From JAWKTT01 sp041398965 (lineage in GTDB: Bacteria > Planctomycetota > Planctomycetia > Planctomycetales > Planctomycetaceae): a stretch of DNA of 64,000 nt. A model generated the notes under the pieces. That model did no database searches. It had not been told where the DNA came from and saw only the letters and a list, made by a program, of their open reading frames with translations. The stretch covers positions 62,001 to 126,000 of the forward strand of contig JAWKTT010000004.1 in NCBI GenBank assembly GCA_041398965.1, written 5' to 3'. Each line of letters opens with the position of its first letter. Within the stretch, counting starts at the first letter, position 1. Positions 44,838-54,791 of the stretch are shown here, piece by piece. Both the position numbers and the translations under genes were made by a program.

Positions 44838-47800
44838 ATGTGGGAGGTTTCGCGTTGGGCGGTGCTATGTGTCGCGTCATCGTTACTGGTTCCCGTTTTT
44901 TCCGCTCGGTCTGTGCGGGGGGACGACGAGGTTGACTTCGTAAAACAGATTCAGCCAATCTTCAAGTCGCGATGCGTCGAGTGCCACGATGTCGAGAAGC
45001 GAGAGGGGGGCCTGAGACTTGATCGCCGAGGTCCGGCGCTCGCTGGAGGGGATAGTGGTCAGGTCATCCTTCCCGGAAAGAGTGGCGAGAGCAAGCTCAT
45101 CAAGTTGGTCAGCGGCGATGATCCAGACCGGGTGATGCCTCCCGATGGTGACAATTTGACCGCTGATGAAATCACCCTCCTCAAACGATGGATCGACGCA
45201 GGAGCGGAGTGGCCCGAAGGGGCAGATGGTCCCGAAGAGCGTCCGACTCACTGGTCGTATCAGCCCTTAAGGAAGCCAGTCCCAGGCGAGACAATTGACT
45301 CTCTCGTCCGTGAAGGTCTGAAGAAACGAGGGGTCGATCTTGCCCCCGAGGCAGACCGTGTCACGCTGATTCGTCGGCTCTCTCTCGACCTGATCGGCTT
45401 GCCACCATCCCCCGAAGAGGTTGACGCCTTCTTGCAGGATCAGTCTCCCGACGCTTACGAACGGGTTGTTGATCGACTGTTGGCTTCTCCACACTTTGGG
45501 GAACGCTGGGGACGACACTGGCTCGACATGGCACGCTATGCAGACTCAGACGGCTACGAGAAGGATCGCCCCCGATTCAATGCCTGGAAGTATCGCGACT
45601 GGGTTATTCAGGCGATCAACGATGACCTGCCGTTCGACCAGTTCACCATCGAACAACTGGCTGGCGACTTGCTCCGCAACGCGACTCCATCTCAGGTTCT
45701 GGCAACGGGATTTCATCGTCAAACACTCACGAACACCGAGGGAGGAACCGACCAGGAACAGTGGCGAGTCGAGGCGGTGTTTGATCGTGTCGAAACGACG
45801 GGGGCGGTCTGGCTCGGGCTGACGGTGGGGTGCGCTCGTTGCCATTCCCATAAGTACGACGCCATCTCTCAGCGCGAGTATTACCAACTGTTCGCTTACT
45901 TCAACAACGGTGACGAGACGAATCTCAACGTCCCGACCGACGCAGCAATGTTCGACGATTACCGTCAGAAGAAGTCGCAGTGGGATCAGCAATTGGCTGA
46001 GTGGAGCGGGCCGTTGAACGACGCTCGCGAACGATTACGTCCCGGCTTCACCACTTGGCTCGACGCCGAGCGTCAAAAACTTCAACATCAAAAGGAGAAC
46101 GCGGACACGTCGCACGTATTGGCCGAGGCATCCGTCACTTCCGAACAAGGGGTAACGTACGCCTCGCAAAAGGATGGATCGTTTCTCGCCCAAGGCAAAC
46201 GTCCAGCAACCGACATCACCACTGTCTCGTCCCCATTTCCGACAGAATTTGCCCGTCGAACGGATCATCCGATTGCGGGGATCAGACTCGACCTGATTTC
46301 CGACAAGCGACTTCCGTCAGGAGGTCCGGGGTGGGCGGACAACGGAAACTTTGTGCTCAGCGAAATCACACTTGATGTCATCACTGATGCCAAGGCCCCC
46401 AATGCGAATGCTTCGACAGTGAGTTTCAAATTCGGGAGTGCGCAGGCCGACTTTTCTCAGTCGAAGTTCGATGTTGCCCAAGCCATTGATGGCAAGACCG
46501 ATGAAGCCGGTTGGGCGATCAGCCCCCAGATCGGCAAGGATCACTCTGCGACGTTCTTGCTGGACGAAAAGAGCACCCAACAGTTGCAGGAGTTCGTGCA
46601 AAGCGTTTCTGAGAATCGGCCTGCTGACCAGGAAGCCGTTTTGCCACGATTGGAGATTCGACTCGTCCAGCAGTATGCCACAGCGGGAGGTTCGCCGCAT
46701 CCACTGGGGCGTTTTCGAGTCTCGTTAATTGCCGGTCCCCCTCCGGAAACGTCAACCTTGCCGGAGACCATTCAGAAACTGCTCGCCATCTCTAAGGAGA
46801 AACTCACCAAGCCGCAACAACAGGAGTTGTTCGAACACTTCACATCGACCGCCCCCGAGGTTCGCGAACTCTTGGCAAAGATCGATAACCATCGAAAGCA
46901 GGAACCCTTCAAGCCGGAACTGATGGTCCCTGTCATGAGTGAACGAAAAACCGCAAGACGAGTCACGCGTGTGATGTCGCGCGGCGACTTTCAACAGCCT
47001 CTGGGCGAAGTCGCCCCAGGAACGCTGGAAGTTCTGCACTCACGCACCAGTCAGAATCCCGAACCGGGACGACTCGATCTGGCTGAATGGCTGGTTGATC
47101 CTCAGAATCCGCTGACGCCGCGTGTCACCGTCAACCACGTCTGGAAACATCTCTTTGGACAGGGACTTGTTCGCACGATTAACGACTTCGGCGTCCGTGG
47201 TGAACGGCCTGAGTATCCTGAACTTCTCGACTGGCTCGCAGCCGAATTCATCCGGAATGGTTGGAGTCGGAAGCAACTCATCAAGACGGTGCTCATGTCT
47301 CAGACATACCGTCAAAAGTCGGATGTCCGTCCGGAGTTGGCTGAACTTGATCCGACGAACCTCTGGCTTGCCCGGCAGAATCGGGTGCGGGTCGAGGCGG
47401 AGATCGTACGAGACCTATGGCTGGCGGCTTCCGGACTTCTCGAACGACGCATCGGCGGGCCGAGTGTCTTCCCCCCACTCCCGCCGGGGATTGCCGAGTT
47501 GAGTTATGCCTCCAACTTCAAATGGGGGGCCAGTGACTGGAACAGTCGTCCCGACAAGCCACATGGAGTCTCCCCGTCTGACGACATCTACCGACGAGGG
47601 ATGTACACCTTCTTCAAACGGACGGCTGCTCATCCCACATTGATGCTGTTCGACTGCCCCGACTCGAACACAACTTGCGTGGATCGCAGCCTCTCGAACA
47701 CGCCGCTTCAGGCCCTCGCGACGCTGAACAACATCGTTTTTCTCGATGCATCGAGAAAACTTGCCGAGCGGGTCCTGGAGCAGTCGCCAGCTGACGACGA

Positions 47801-48059
47801 CACCCGTCTGCATGGGATTCTGCGACTTTGTCTTGCCCGTACAGCAACTCCAGCAGAATTGAAAGAGCTGCGCTCGTTACTCACCGACGCCCGCAGCTAT
47901 TACGAGTCTCATCCGGATGACGCACAGCAACTCGTCACCGTGACGTCCCCAAAGGGAAAACCCGTTGATAACAGTCGCTTCAACCTTCCTGAACTCGCAT
48001 CTTGGCTGACAGTCTGTCGGGTCGTGATGAACCTGGATGAGTTCGTAACCCGGGAGTAA
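44838..48059 (+). CDS. PSC1-DUF1549-DUF1553 exported cytochrome-like protein
   Basis: A 1073-residue planctomycete exported protein. From MWEVSRWAVLCVASSLLVPVFSARSVRG a signal peptide is clear. A frame 20 codons longer (44778) lacks this advantage. The haem motif CVECHD sits near residue 42 and is followed by KREGGLRLDRRGPALAGG, PDRVMPPDGDNLT and LLKRWIDAGAEWP (PSC1). DUF1549 covers roughly 130-340 (SPHFGERWGRHWLDMARYADSDGYEKDRPR; FDQFTIEQLAGDLL; GCARCHSHKYDAI, another CxxCH). DUF1553 covers about 725-1000 (RLDLAEWLVDPQNPLTPRVTVNHVWKHLFG; SNTPLQALATLNN). A DUF1501 gene normally follows, but here a TatD-like gene on the other strand comes next. Confidence 0.9.
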   Translation: MWEVSRWAVLCVASSLLVPVFSARSVRGDDEVDFVKQIQPIFKSRCVECHDVEKREGGLRLDRRGPALAGGDSGQVILPGKSGESKLIKLVSGDDPDRVMPPDGDNLTADEITLLKRWIDAGAEWPEGADGPEERPTHWSYQPLRKPVPGETIDSLVREGLKKRGVDLAPEADRVTLIRRLSLDLIGLPPSPEEVDAFLQDQSPDAYERVVDRLLASPHFGERWGRHWLDMARYADSDGYEKDRPRFNAWKYRDWVIQAINDDLPFDQFTIEQLAGDLLRNATPSQVLATGFHRQTLTNTEGGTDQEQWRVEAVFDRVETTGAVWLGLTVGCARCHSHKYDAISQREYYQLFAYFNNGDETNLNVPTDAAMFDDYRQKKSQWDQQLAEWSGPLNDARERLRPGFTTWLDAERQKLQHQKENADTSHVLAEASVTSEQGVTYASQKDGSFLAQGKRPATDITTVSSPFPTEFARRTDHPIAGIRLDLISDKRLPSGGPGWADNGNFVLSEITLDVITDAKAPNANASTVSFKFGSAQADFSQSKFDVAQAIDGKTDEAGWAISPQIGKDHSATFLLDEKSTQQLQEFVQSVSENRPADQEAVLPRLEIRLVQQYATAGGSPHPLGRFRVSLIAGPPPETSTLPETIQKLLAISKEKLTKPQQQELFEHFTSTAPEVRELLAKIDNHRKQEPFKPELMVPVMSERKTARRVTRVMSRGDFQQPLGEVAPGTLEVLHSRTSQNPEPGRLDLAEWLVDPQNPLTPRVTVNHVWKHLFGQGLVRTINDFGVRGERPEYPELLDWLAAEFIRNGWSRKQLIKTVLMSQTYRQKSDVRPELAELDPTNLWLARQNRVRVEAEIVRDLWLAASGLLERRIGGPSVFPPLPPGIAELSYASNFKWGASDWNSRPDKPHGVSPSDDIYRRGMYTFFKRTAAHPTLMLFDCPDSNTTCVDRSLSNTPLQALATLNNIVFLDASRKLAERVLEQSPADDDTRLHGILRLCLARTATPAELKELRSLLTDARSYYESHPDDAQQLVTVTSPKGKPVDNSRFNLPELASWLTVCRVVMNLDEFVTRE

Positions 48060-48128
48060 TCAACAGATGTCCTCGTTGAGACAGACATGGAAGATCTTTG
48101 TCTTGCCCATGTCGCGATGGGGTGTTCG

Positions 48129-48950
48129 TTATCGTTGCGACTCTGGCGGGGTAAACTCGAAGCGAGCGCATTGGCTGAAGAATTCGAGCGGGTTGTCGTA
48201 GACCACTTTGCGAATCTTCTGTTCGCTGTGGCCTCGTCGGCGCATTTCCTGAATGAAGTCGGGAACAGCCAAAGGGTTTGACGGGCCCCAGTCACCGGCA
48301 GAGTTGACCATGATTCGGTCGTCTCCGAACTGCTCGATAATGTCGGCTGCACGAGCCGGGGTACACTTGGTGGTCGGGTACAATGTCATCCCGCACCAGA
48401 AGCCCCCTTCTTTCGCGTACTTCACCGTGTGCTCTTCGACATGGTCGACGCAGACCCGCTCGGGAGGGATGTCGTTCCGTTCCTTGAGCATATCGACAAT
48501 CATCCGGGTGCCACGCAGTTTGTCTTGCAGATGGGGCGTATGAATGAGGACGAGTTCGTTCGTCTTGGCGGCAAGGTCGAGGTGCTCGCGGAAGATGGTC
48601 GACTCGTTCATCGTGTTCTTGTTGAGGCCGATCTCACCGATGCCAAGCACTCCGGGAGCATTCAAAAACTCCGGGATCATCGCGATGACTTCCCGAGAAA
48701 GCTCGATGTTCTCGGCCTCCTTGGCGTTAATGCAAAGCCATGTGTAATGTTGCACTCCCGACCAGCCGGCTCGCTTCGGCTCGAACTGTGTGAGTTGTCG
48801 AAAGTAGTCTCGAAACCCATCGACAGTCCCTCGATCGAACCCCGCCCAGAACGCCGGTTCGCTGACCGCAACACACCCCATCCGAGCCATCCGCTCGTAA
48901 TCGTCTGTCGTGCGAGAGACCATATGGACGTGAGGATCAATGTAATACAT
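48129..48950 (-). CDS. TatD-like metal-dependent hydrolase (COG1099/EboB-like)
   Basis: A 273-residue TIM-barrel amidohydrolase. Metal-site motifs are DPHVH at residues 4-8, GIGEIGLNK, LIHTPH, VDHVEEHT and NSAGDWGP. The sequence resembles the TatD-related proteins of COG1099, some of which lie in ebo clusters for lipid-like compound export or precursor movement. No other ebo genes are in view. I start at the ATG 48950 (MYYIDPHVH); a TTG three codons earlier also opens the frame. It is convergent with the DUF1549/1553 gene, with 70 bases between stops. The substrate is unknown. Confidence 0.8.
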   Translation of the reverse strand: MYYIDPHVHMVSRTTDDYERMARMGCVAVSEPAFWAGFDRGTVDGFRDYFRQLTQFEPKRAGWSGVQHYTWLCINAKEAENIELSREVIAMIPEFLNAPGVLGIGEIGLNKNTMNESTIFREHLDLAAKTNELVLIHTPHLQDKLRGTRMIVDMLKERNDIPPERVCVDHVEEHTVKYAKEGGFWCGMTLYPTTKCTPARAADIIEQFGDDRIMVNSAGDWGPSNPLAVPDFIQEMRRRGHSEQKIRKVVYDNPLEFFSQCARFEFTPPESQR

Positions 48951-49183
48951 GAGCGTCAACCGAATCTGTCTGAAAAGGAATTGAGCGTTCCATCAATGGG
49001 CTGTTTGAGGAGTCGGATCTCCTCGACCCGTGAAGGGTTATCATATCGCGAATGGCCTCTCAGTTCACGCGATACCCGACGTCACTTGCGGTATTGCCGT
49101 GCGAGACTTTGATCGACGTTACCGTTGGGGAACGATGTCCTTTCTCACAGGCGGGGCTGACCGCAGGGCAACGACGTGTGTCC

Positions 49184-50497
49184 TCAGGGAGTCGCGTTCG
49201 GCTGACCGATGCAGTAGAGATGCTGGGCACCTCGGATGAACAGTTGGCCGTTGCTGATGGCGGGGGAGGCGTAGCATTCTTCATTGAGGGAGTTCTCGGC
49301 AATCAGATCGTAAGTGGGGCCGGGGCGGACGACTTTGGTGACACCATCGTCGTCGAGGAAATAGACGAGTCCGTTCGCTTTGGTCAGTGAGGTGCTGTAG
49401 TGTCGCCCCATCCTCTCTTGCCAAACGACATCCCCATTCTCGGCGTCAAAACAGGTTCCGATACCGCCATCGGAGGTGACGAGAAAGTAACGACCACAGG
49501 CGATGGGTGATGGAACATACGAGACCCCATTGCGCTCAACGTGCCAGCGGACGTGTGTCTTGGTGACGTTTCCTTCGCCGGTTGGATCAATCGCCATGAT
49601 GTGTTTGTCGGGAAAGCCGCCGGTGAGAAACAGCAGTCCGTTACCGTCGACGAGAGAGGCGACGAACTGTTCCGTCGGCCCATCGATGATCCATTGCCGT
49701 TTGCCGGTTCGCGGATCGAAACTGGCGACGCACTTACTCCCCGAAAGCATCATTTGTGTACGGCCATTGATTTCACGAATGATCGGCGTGCAGTAGCTAC
49801 GTGTGCGATTCTCTCGTGGGGTTTTCCAAACTGTTTCGCCGGTTTTCCGATCGATCGCGACGATGTAAGCGTCGCCGTCATGATCGCCGTTGACGATCAA
49901 CAAGTTCTCAAACAGGATGGGAGAACTGCAATAGCCATGCACACTCTTAAACGGACCGGGGCGAACGTTCCAGACTTCGTTTCCGACAAGGTCGTAAGCG
50001 GCCACACACATTGAATCTCGATCGAGAAAGCTAACGTAGACCCGCTCGCCATCGGTTGCGGGAGTGCTGGAAGACCGACTGTTCAGCTTGTGGACTTTTT
50101 CCAAGGGAGCCTCAAGCACGGTTCGCTCCCAGCGGACCTTCCCATCGCGACGGTCTAAGGCCATCAGCATTCGCCGTTCGTTCGCCTCATCAACCCCGGT
50201 GACGAAGATTGTCTCACCCCAGACAATTGGTGAAGCATGTCCGGTGTAAGGAATGGCGACCTTCCACTCGATGTTTTCGGTCGCCGACCACTTGACCGGC
50301 AGGCTCGTCTCTGCCGATGTTCCATCGCCCGCCGGTCCCCGCCATTGTGGCCAGTTCTCGGCCCGCAGCGACTGTGACATCAGCAAGCCGATGCCGCCGA
50401 ACAGGAGGAGTGTCAGAAAAAATCGAGACCATCTGCTGCGATGAGGGCCGCAATGTAGAACGAGAGGCTGAGACGTCGTCTGCGAGAACTTCGGCAT
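49184..50497 (-). CDS. PQQ-type beta-propeller protein, exported
   Basis: A 437-residue protein with an N-terminal membrane anchor or signal (WSRFFLTLLLFGGIGLLMSQSLRA). An eight-bladed PQQ/BamB-like propeller follows: NWPQWRGPAGDGTS, IEWKVAIPYTGHASPIVW, ALDRRDGKVRWERTV, AIDRKTGETVWKTPR, SFDPRTGKRQWIIDG and CFDAENGDVVWQERM. These Trp-ending strands are structural. No PQQ-binding dehydrogenase residues are evident, so a scaffold role is likelier than an enzyme. It starts 13 bases after the TPR gene stop and is almost surely co-transcribed with it. Confidence 0.85.
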   Translation of the reverse strand: MPKFSQTTSQPLVLHCGPHRSRWSRFFLTLLLFGGIGLLMSQSLRAENWPQWRGPAGDGTSAETSLPVKWSATENIEWKVAIPYTGHASPIVWGETIFVTGVDEANERRMLMALDRRDGKVRWERTVLEAPLEKVHKLNSRSSSTPATDGERVYVSFLDRDSMCVAAYDLVGNEVWNVRPGPFKSVHGYCSSPILFENLLIVNGDHDGDAYIVAIDRKTGETVWKTPRENRTRSYCTPIIREINGRTQMMLSGSKCVASFDPRTGKRQWIIDGPTEQFVASLVDGNGLLFLTGGFPDKHIMAIDPTGEGNVTKTHVRWHVERNGVSYVPSPIACGRYFLVTSDGGIGTCFDAENGDVVWQERMGRHYSTSLTKANGLVYFLDDDGVTKVVRPGPTYDLIAENSLNEECYASPAISNGQLFIRGAQHLYCIGQPNATP

Positions 50498-50510
50498 TAT
50501 CGAAGCATTC

Positions 50511-51458
50511 CTATTGCGACCTCATCTCCTTCTCGTGATGACGAAGTTCCGTGACTGACGCGGTCGCTTGGGCAACAGTCTCGCGAAGCTCCTTCACTGC
50601 GGCGTACACTTGCGTCGCCGCTTGCAAGAGATTCTGTCGATTCTTGTCACTATGTGCAAAGCAGTGCGAAACTTGCAGCAGGGCCGGGACGAGATGATCT
50701 CGCAAGGAGTTGAGGGTCGCCGACTCACTGCGCTCAATCGTCGATGCCATCCGATGCACGACTGATCGATCATCGAATCGTTCCTCCGGCGAGAGGTCCC
50801 GGAACTCTGCGGCCGACTGGGAACGCTGATCGATCTGTTTGACATCAACAAGTCGACCAAACGGACTGAGTGCCTGCTTATTCGACTCCTGCATCCGCAA
50901 AGCTTTCTCAAGTCCATGCCGTGCGCGGTCGAAATCGGGCCGCAACTCCAGGGCACGGCGGTAGTTGGTCGTCGCCTGCTGCAGGTTCCCCATCTCGGTA
51001 TAAACGTTCGCAAGGTTCATATAGGCTTCGGGAGAATCAGGGGCCAGACGAATTGCTTCCCGATACGCCGACACCGCCATGCTCAACTGATTCATCCCAC
51101 GATGGGCGATCCCCAGATTGTAGTAGGCTGCGGAACACTTTCGGTCCTTGACTTGTGCCTGCCGCAACACTTTTACAGCGGCCTTGAAGTCTTTCTTTTT
51201 GTTGTAGACCGCCCCGAGATTGACCAACGGCTCGACACGACGAAAGTCGAGCAAAGTCACTCTCTGAAAGTGAACAATGGCCCGGTCGTAGTCTTGAATC
51301 AGAAAGGCGGCCGTCGCCAGCCCCTCATGACCCGCGATCGATCGATCATCCAGCGCGACGACCTGTTCAAACAGCGCGATCGCAGTCGTCATTTTCCTCA
51401 GCCGCATCGCCTCGCGGGCCTCTTTCAGTTTGGCTTCGGCATCGGTGCTGTTCGACAT
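50511..51458 (-). CDS. TPR-repeat protein with C-terminal helical tail
   Basis: A 315-residue soluble protein. About five tetratricopeptide repeats span residues 5-175: AKLKEAREAMRLRKMTTAIALFEQVVA, VEPLVNLGAVYNKKKDFKAAVKVLRQA, SAAYYNLGIAHRGMNQLSMAVSAYREAI and PEAYMNLANVYTEMGNLQQATTNYRRALEL. The C-terminal 110 residues are helical and hydrophilic, ending in a coiled-coil-like stretch (LRETVAQATASVTELRHHEKEMRSQ). It probably mediates protein binding. It is the first gene of a two-gene unit with the PQQ-propeller gene. Confidence 0.8.
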   Translation of the reverse strand: MSNSTDAEAKLKEAREAMRLRKMTTAIALFEQVVALDDRSIAGHEGLATAAFLIQDYDRAIVHFQRVTLLDFRRVEPLVNLGAVYNKKKDFKAAVKVLRQAQVKDRKCSAAYYNLGIAHRGMNQLSMAVSAYREAIRLAPDSPEAYMNLANVYTEMGNLQQATTNYRRALELRPDFDRARHGLEKALRMQESNKQALSPFGRLVDVKQIDQRSQSAAEFRDLSPEERFDDRSVVHRMASTIERSESATLNSLRDHLVPALLQVSHCFAHSDKNRQNLLQAATQVYAAVKELRETVAQATASVTELRHHEKEMRSQ

Positions 51459-52044
51459 CTCATCCTCGAGACAAATTGATGGAACCAGTCAAAAGAACAG
51501 GAAATTCGACAACAGCCTTCATCCCCACCCAAAGGGGATCGATTGGGGCCAATCCGGTCATACCGCACTCTCGGCGAAGGACAATCGCTGTGTAATTCTT
51601 GAACAACAATCGGACTGCCCGACGCAATTAGGCTTGGCATTTTGCCAAATTGTAAAGTCATCTGCATTAAAAGTCCCTATAAAAATCGGCAAGAACTGCC
51701 ACTACCAGCGAAACCTGCCGTACTCGGAACTTCTTAAGCGTCAACCTGCATCGAAACGCGTCACACGATCAGGCAGGAGATAATCCGCAACAGCGAGTGG
51801 CCGTCACCTCACCACATTTCTCGCCATGACATCGAATTCGTCGACGTGGCACGCTGAGCAACCTGGAAGGATAGATAAAGTGTTCCGATTACGACGGAAT
51901 TCCAGAAGCTATTCCTGATGACTGCTGTGAGGAGTCGCTTCTCCTCAATCAACAACGGCTGTCGCGGCCGATAACAGTGAGCGTGTTGGTGCGCCAAGAC
52001 AGGCGTCCTAAACGACGAGCCATGACTGCTCTGGAGTAAAAACG
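51459..52044. other. Divergent intergenic region with AT-rich pocket and a small dyad
   Basis: About 590 bases between the TPR gene (minus) and the large exported-protein gene (plus). The perfect dyad ttggca-ttt-tgccaa at 51634-51648 sits at the edge of an AT-rich pocket (51640-51700) and could be an operator. No well-spaced promoter pair and no small gene is convincing. Confidence 0.35.
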
Positions 52045-54237
52045 ATGCGTATTCGCCCGTGGACCAAACTCGCACTTCCCCTGGCACTACTGGGAACTTC
52101 CGCGATCAACGTCCTCTGTAGCCGCGGACTTGCAGATGATGCCACTGCCACCCTCGTACCGACTCCAACGCCTGTTGCCGTCTCCCCCGCGTTGCCCCTC
52201 GGTAGCGATGCCCCGGAAGGTTTGAGCTTCGAGGCCTTCGAGACACTCGGCGACACTTGGGCCGAATGGGTCGAGAAGACCGCAGACATGATGATCTCGC
52301 TTGGAGAAGCGGAGTCGGCACAAGCTCAGAAGACAATCGTCGCCGATTTGCGGGGTCGTGTCGCCACCATGAAGGTTGCGCTAGCCGATGAGCAGTACAA
52401 GCCAATTCATCCTCAGCTGGGGGCATTGTCTCGTCGACTCTCGCGTCGCTTGGACTTCTACGAACTTCTACTTAATGGAATCACTGGGGAAGTCAGTTCC
52501 AAGCAGGCCGAAGTGACCAAAAGGAACCTGGAGCAACTCGCCGCCGCAGTAAAGGTTCTGGAAGATGACTTGATCAACGTTCCGAAAGGGGCTGACTGGG
52601 CTCCCTACATTGGACTCGAAAGCCTGCGAATGATCGCATCCTCTGACGATGTGGTCTTAGAGGGGGCTCAGTTTCTGGAAGACGTTCATCGTCGCATCGT
52701 CGAGCCTGCTGGACTTACGGATGAGCAAGTCACTTTCCTGAAGCGTCCTTCGTTCCAGTCAGTCGCGAAGAACATCAAAGCCATCCTGGAATCCAGTCGC
52801 CAGACTTCGCCCGAAGGAAAGGAACTGCTGGCTGAGACCGCTGGCAAACTACTGGAGCACATGGAAGCTTTCGAGGCGACTGGGAACGACGAAGCAGGAC
52901 GGCAGTTCCTCATGTCCTACTACGAACTGAGGTCATTGCTCCCAGATGGTGGTCAGCAACTCAACACAAAAATTCGCGAACACTTCTTCGGTTTCAATCT
53001 TCACGTCACCATCGGCGAAGATCTGATGAAGAAGGTTGTCGACGACACCCGCACCGAACAGAGTGGTATTAACGAGAGAATCGACGAAGCTCATGTTCGC
53101 GGATGTCAGTGGACCAACACCAAGCTGACCGTCGACGTTAAGCCCTCTGACCGAGCCGCCGTTTTCGAACTTACGCTTGACGGTAGCGTTCAGTCGAACA
53201 CCGAGGGGAGTGTCTCAAAAGCGACAATCTACAGCACTGGGTGGGCCAACTTCCGAGCAATCAAGGAAGTCTCATTCGATGGCAAGAAGCTGACGACGTG
53301 CCCGACGCGAGTTGGCGTGAATGCGACCAACCAGACGAATGATGCCGAAACCTGCATGGACGGCGTGCCGTTACTTTCTGGCGCCGCACGTGACTTCGCC
53401 ATCAACGCTGCCGAAAAGAAGCGTCCCGAAACCGAAGCCTACACCCGAAACAAGATCGCACAGGAAGTTCGCAAGCGATTCGACTCTGAGACCGACGAGA
53501 AGTTCGGTGCCAACGACATCGACGCAAAGCTGTATGGTCCGCTGCGAAAGTATGGTCTCGAGCCGGATATCGTTTCGGCGTCGAGTACCGAGAATCTCCT
53601 TATGTTCCGAACTCGGACACGTGACCGCGACGAGCTCGCCGGCTCGCAGCCGACGCACGCAGCTGCCCCGGTGGATGGTGTCCTGCTGCAGATTCACGAG
53701 ACACTTCTTAACAACAGCATCGACAAACTCGGAATCGCGGGAGAGACGCTGTCGGCTGAAGAACTGAACCAGAAACTGGAATCTCAGTTCAGCGACATGT
53801 TGGGCCGAGAGGTCAAGCTTGGAAAGGAAGATGCTGCTGAAAGTTCCCCATCGAAGTTTGTGTTCGAAAAGGCAGATCCCGTTCGATTCTCGATCGACGA
53901 CGGGGCGGTCACGTTGACACTTCGAGCCGGTCTCGATCAGGTCGAAGGGGAGGATATCCCCGCGCAGGTAATTAGCATTCCCTTGAAGGTCAGCATCGTA
54001 GATGGCCAGATCGTCATGGAACGCGGGACGATACGTGTGACGCCTGTCGAACGCCCCAACAATGTGGGCGAGCAAATCACTCGTGCTAAGATCATCCAGT
54101 CAAAGGTCGGTGAGCGGATGCCAGATCGCCAGACGAAGGATGGTGAATTGAAGCTTAAGCAACAGGGGAAAGAAATTCTGGTACATGTGGAAAGCCTGAC
54201 TGCCGAAGACGGCTGGCTTACTGTCACTGCCCGGTAA
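52045..54237 (+). CDS. Large exported protein of unknown function
   Basis: A 730-residue protein. The N-terminus (WTKLALPLALLGTSAINVLCSRGLADD) is a signal peptide. Residues 70-330 look mainly helical (ETLGDTWAEWVEKTADMMISLGEAES; QLGALSRRLSRRLDFYELLLNG). Residues 340-440 look beta-rich (TNTKLTVDVKPSDRAAVFELTLDGSV), and the C-terminal third mixes both, ending in VRFSIDDGAVTLTLRAGLDQVEGED and EILVHVESLTAEDGWLTVTAR. No known catalytic motif was recognised. It is probably a planctomycete-specific periplasmic protein. It stands alone, with a terminator downstream. Confidence 0.7.
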   Translation: MRIRPWTKLALPLALLGTSAINVLCSRGLADDATATLVPTPTPVAVSPALPLGSDAPEGLSFEAFETLGDTWAEWVEKTADMMISLGEAESAQAQKTIVADLRGRVATMKVALADEQYKPIHPQLGALSRRLSRRLDFYELLLNGITGEVSSKQAEVTKRNLEQLAAAVKVLEDDLINVPKGADWAPYIGLESLRMIASSDDVVLEGAQFLEDVHRRIVEPAGLTDEQVTFLKRPSFQSVAKNIKAILESSRQTSPEGKELLAETAGKLLEHMEAFEATGNDEAGRQFLMSYYELRSLLPDGGQQLNTKIREHFFGFNLHVTIGEDLMKKVVDDTRTEQSGINERIDEAHVRGCQWTNTKLTVDVKPSDRAAVFELTLDGSVQSNTEGSVSKATIYSTGWANFRAIKEVSFDGKKLTTCPTRVGVNATNQTNDAETCMDGVPLLSGAARDFAINAAEKKRPETEAYTRNKIAQEVRKRFDSETDEKFGANDIDAKLYGPLRKYGLEPDIVSASSTENLLMFRTRTRDRDELAGSQPTHAAAPVDGVLLQIHETLLNNSIDKLGIAGETLSAEELNQKLESQFSDMLGREVKLGKEDAAESSPSKFVFEKADPVRFSIDDGAVTLTLRAGLDQVEGEDIPAQVISIPLKVSIVDGQIVMERGTIRVTPVERPNNVGEQITRAKIIQSKVGERMPDRQTKDGELKLKQQGKEILVHVESLTAEDGWLTVTAR

Positions 54238-54311
54238 TACTCCCCTCAACGCAACGCAACGCAGGGATTGCAGACTTCGTCAACGCCGATGACGTATCGG
54301 CCATCAAATAT

Positions 54312-54344
54312 CAGCCCGATGCGGAACTTGCCCGCATCGGGCTG
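54312..54344 (+). terminator. Rho-independent terminator
   Basis: A perfect 13-base stem, cagcccgatgcgg (54312-54324) with ccgcatcgggctg (54332-54344), a 7-base loop, then tttgctg. It is about 75 bases past the stop of the large exported-protein gene. The decayed transposase frame on the minus strand runs through it. Confidence 0.75.
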
Positions 54345-54399
54345 TTTGCTGCGCTGGCATGTTGCAGACTCCCGCGATTTTCAATGTGCTGGTTGTTCG

Positions 54400-54691
54400 T
54401 CTCGCCATATTGAGTGAGGTCTCGCAGTTGTTGCAGACAGCCCGCTCGCTCCCAGAGTCGCTCCCAGCGATAGACTGACGTCCACAAGGGGAGATCATGC
54501 GGAAGCATTCGCCACGAGCAGTTTGATCTCCAACGATAACTCAATGCGTTGACCACTTCCCGAAAATCATAGATCGGAGGTCGACCAAGTGTTTCCTCCG
54601 ATGGAAGTATGGTCTGGATGCGCGCCCATTGACGGTCCGAGACGTCGCTCGGATACGCCCGTCGTCGAACCATTTCAGTCGAACCTGGCAT
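54400..54691 (-). pseudogene. Truncated IS5-family transposase (N-terminal DUF4096 part only)
   Basis: From MPGSTEMVRRRAYPSDVSDRQW the frame matches the N-terminal domain of IS5-type transposases: RIQTILPSEETLGRPPIYDFREVVNALSYRWRSNCSWRMLPHDLP and LWTSVYRWERLWERAG. Family resemblance ends near LQQLRDLTQY (about 54413), after which the frame reads unrelated sequence and stops at 54311. The DDE catalytic domain is missing. No terminal inverted repeats were identified. This is a dead insertion-sequence remnant at the left edge of the accessory part of the window. Confidence 0.75.
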
Positions 54692-54791
54692 TAGCAGTCT
54701 CCGGTTGTGAGAAACAATATGAGGGTTCAGGGCCGAGTGACCCAGAGGTTCAAGATCGGCGCAGATGCTCAACGCACGGCGATTTACCGGT

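Noticed and set aside
53371..54075. A 234-codon minus-strand frame opposite the large exported-protein gene
   Set aside because: Antisense shadow; composition rich in Arg, His and Cys as expected of a reverse-strand frame.
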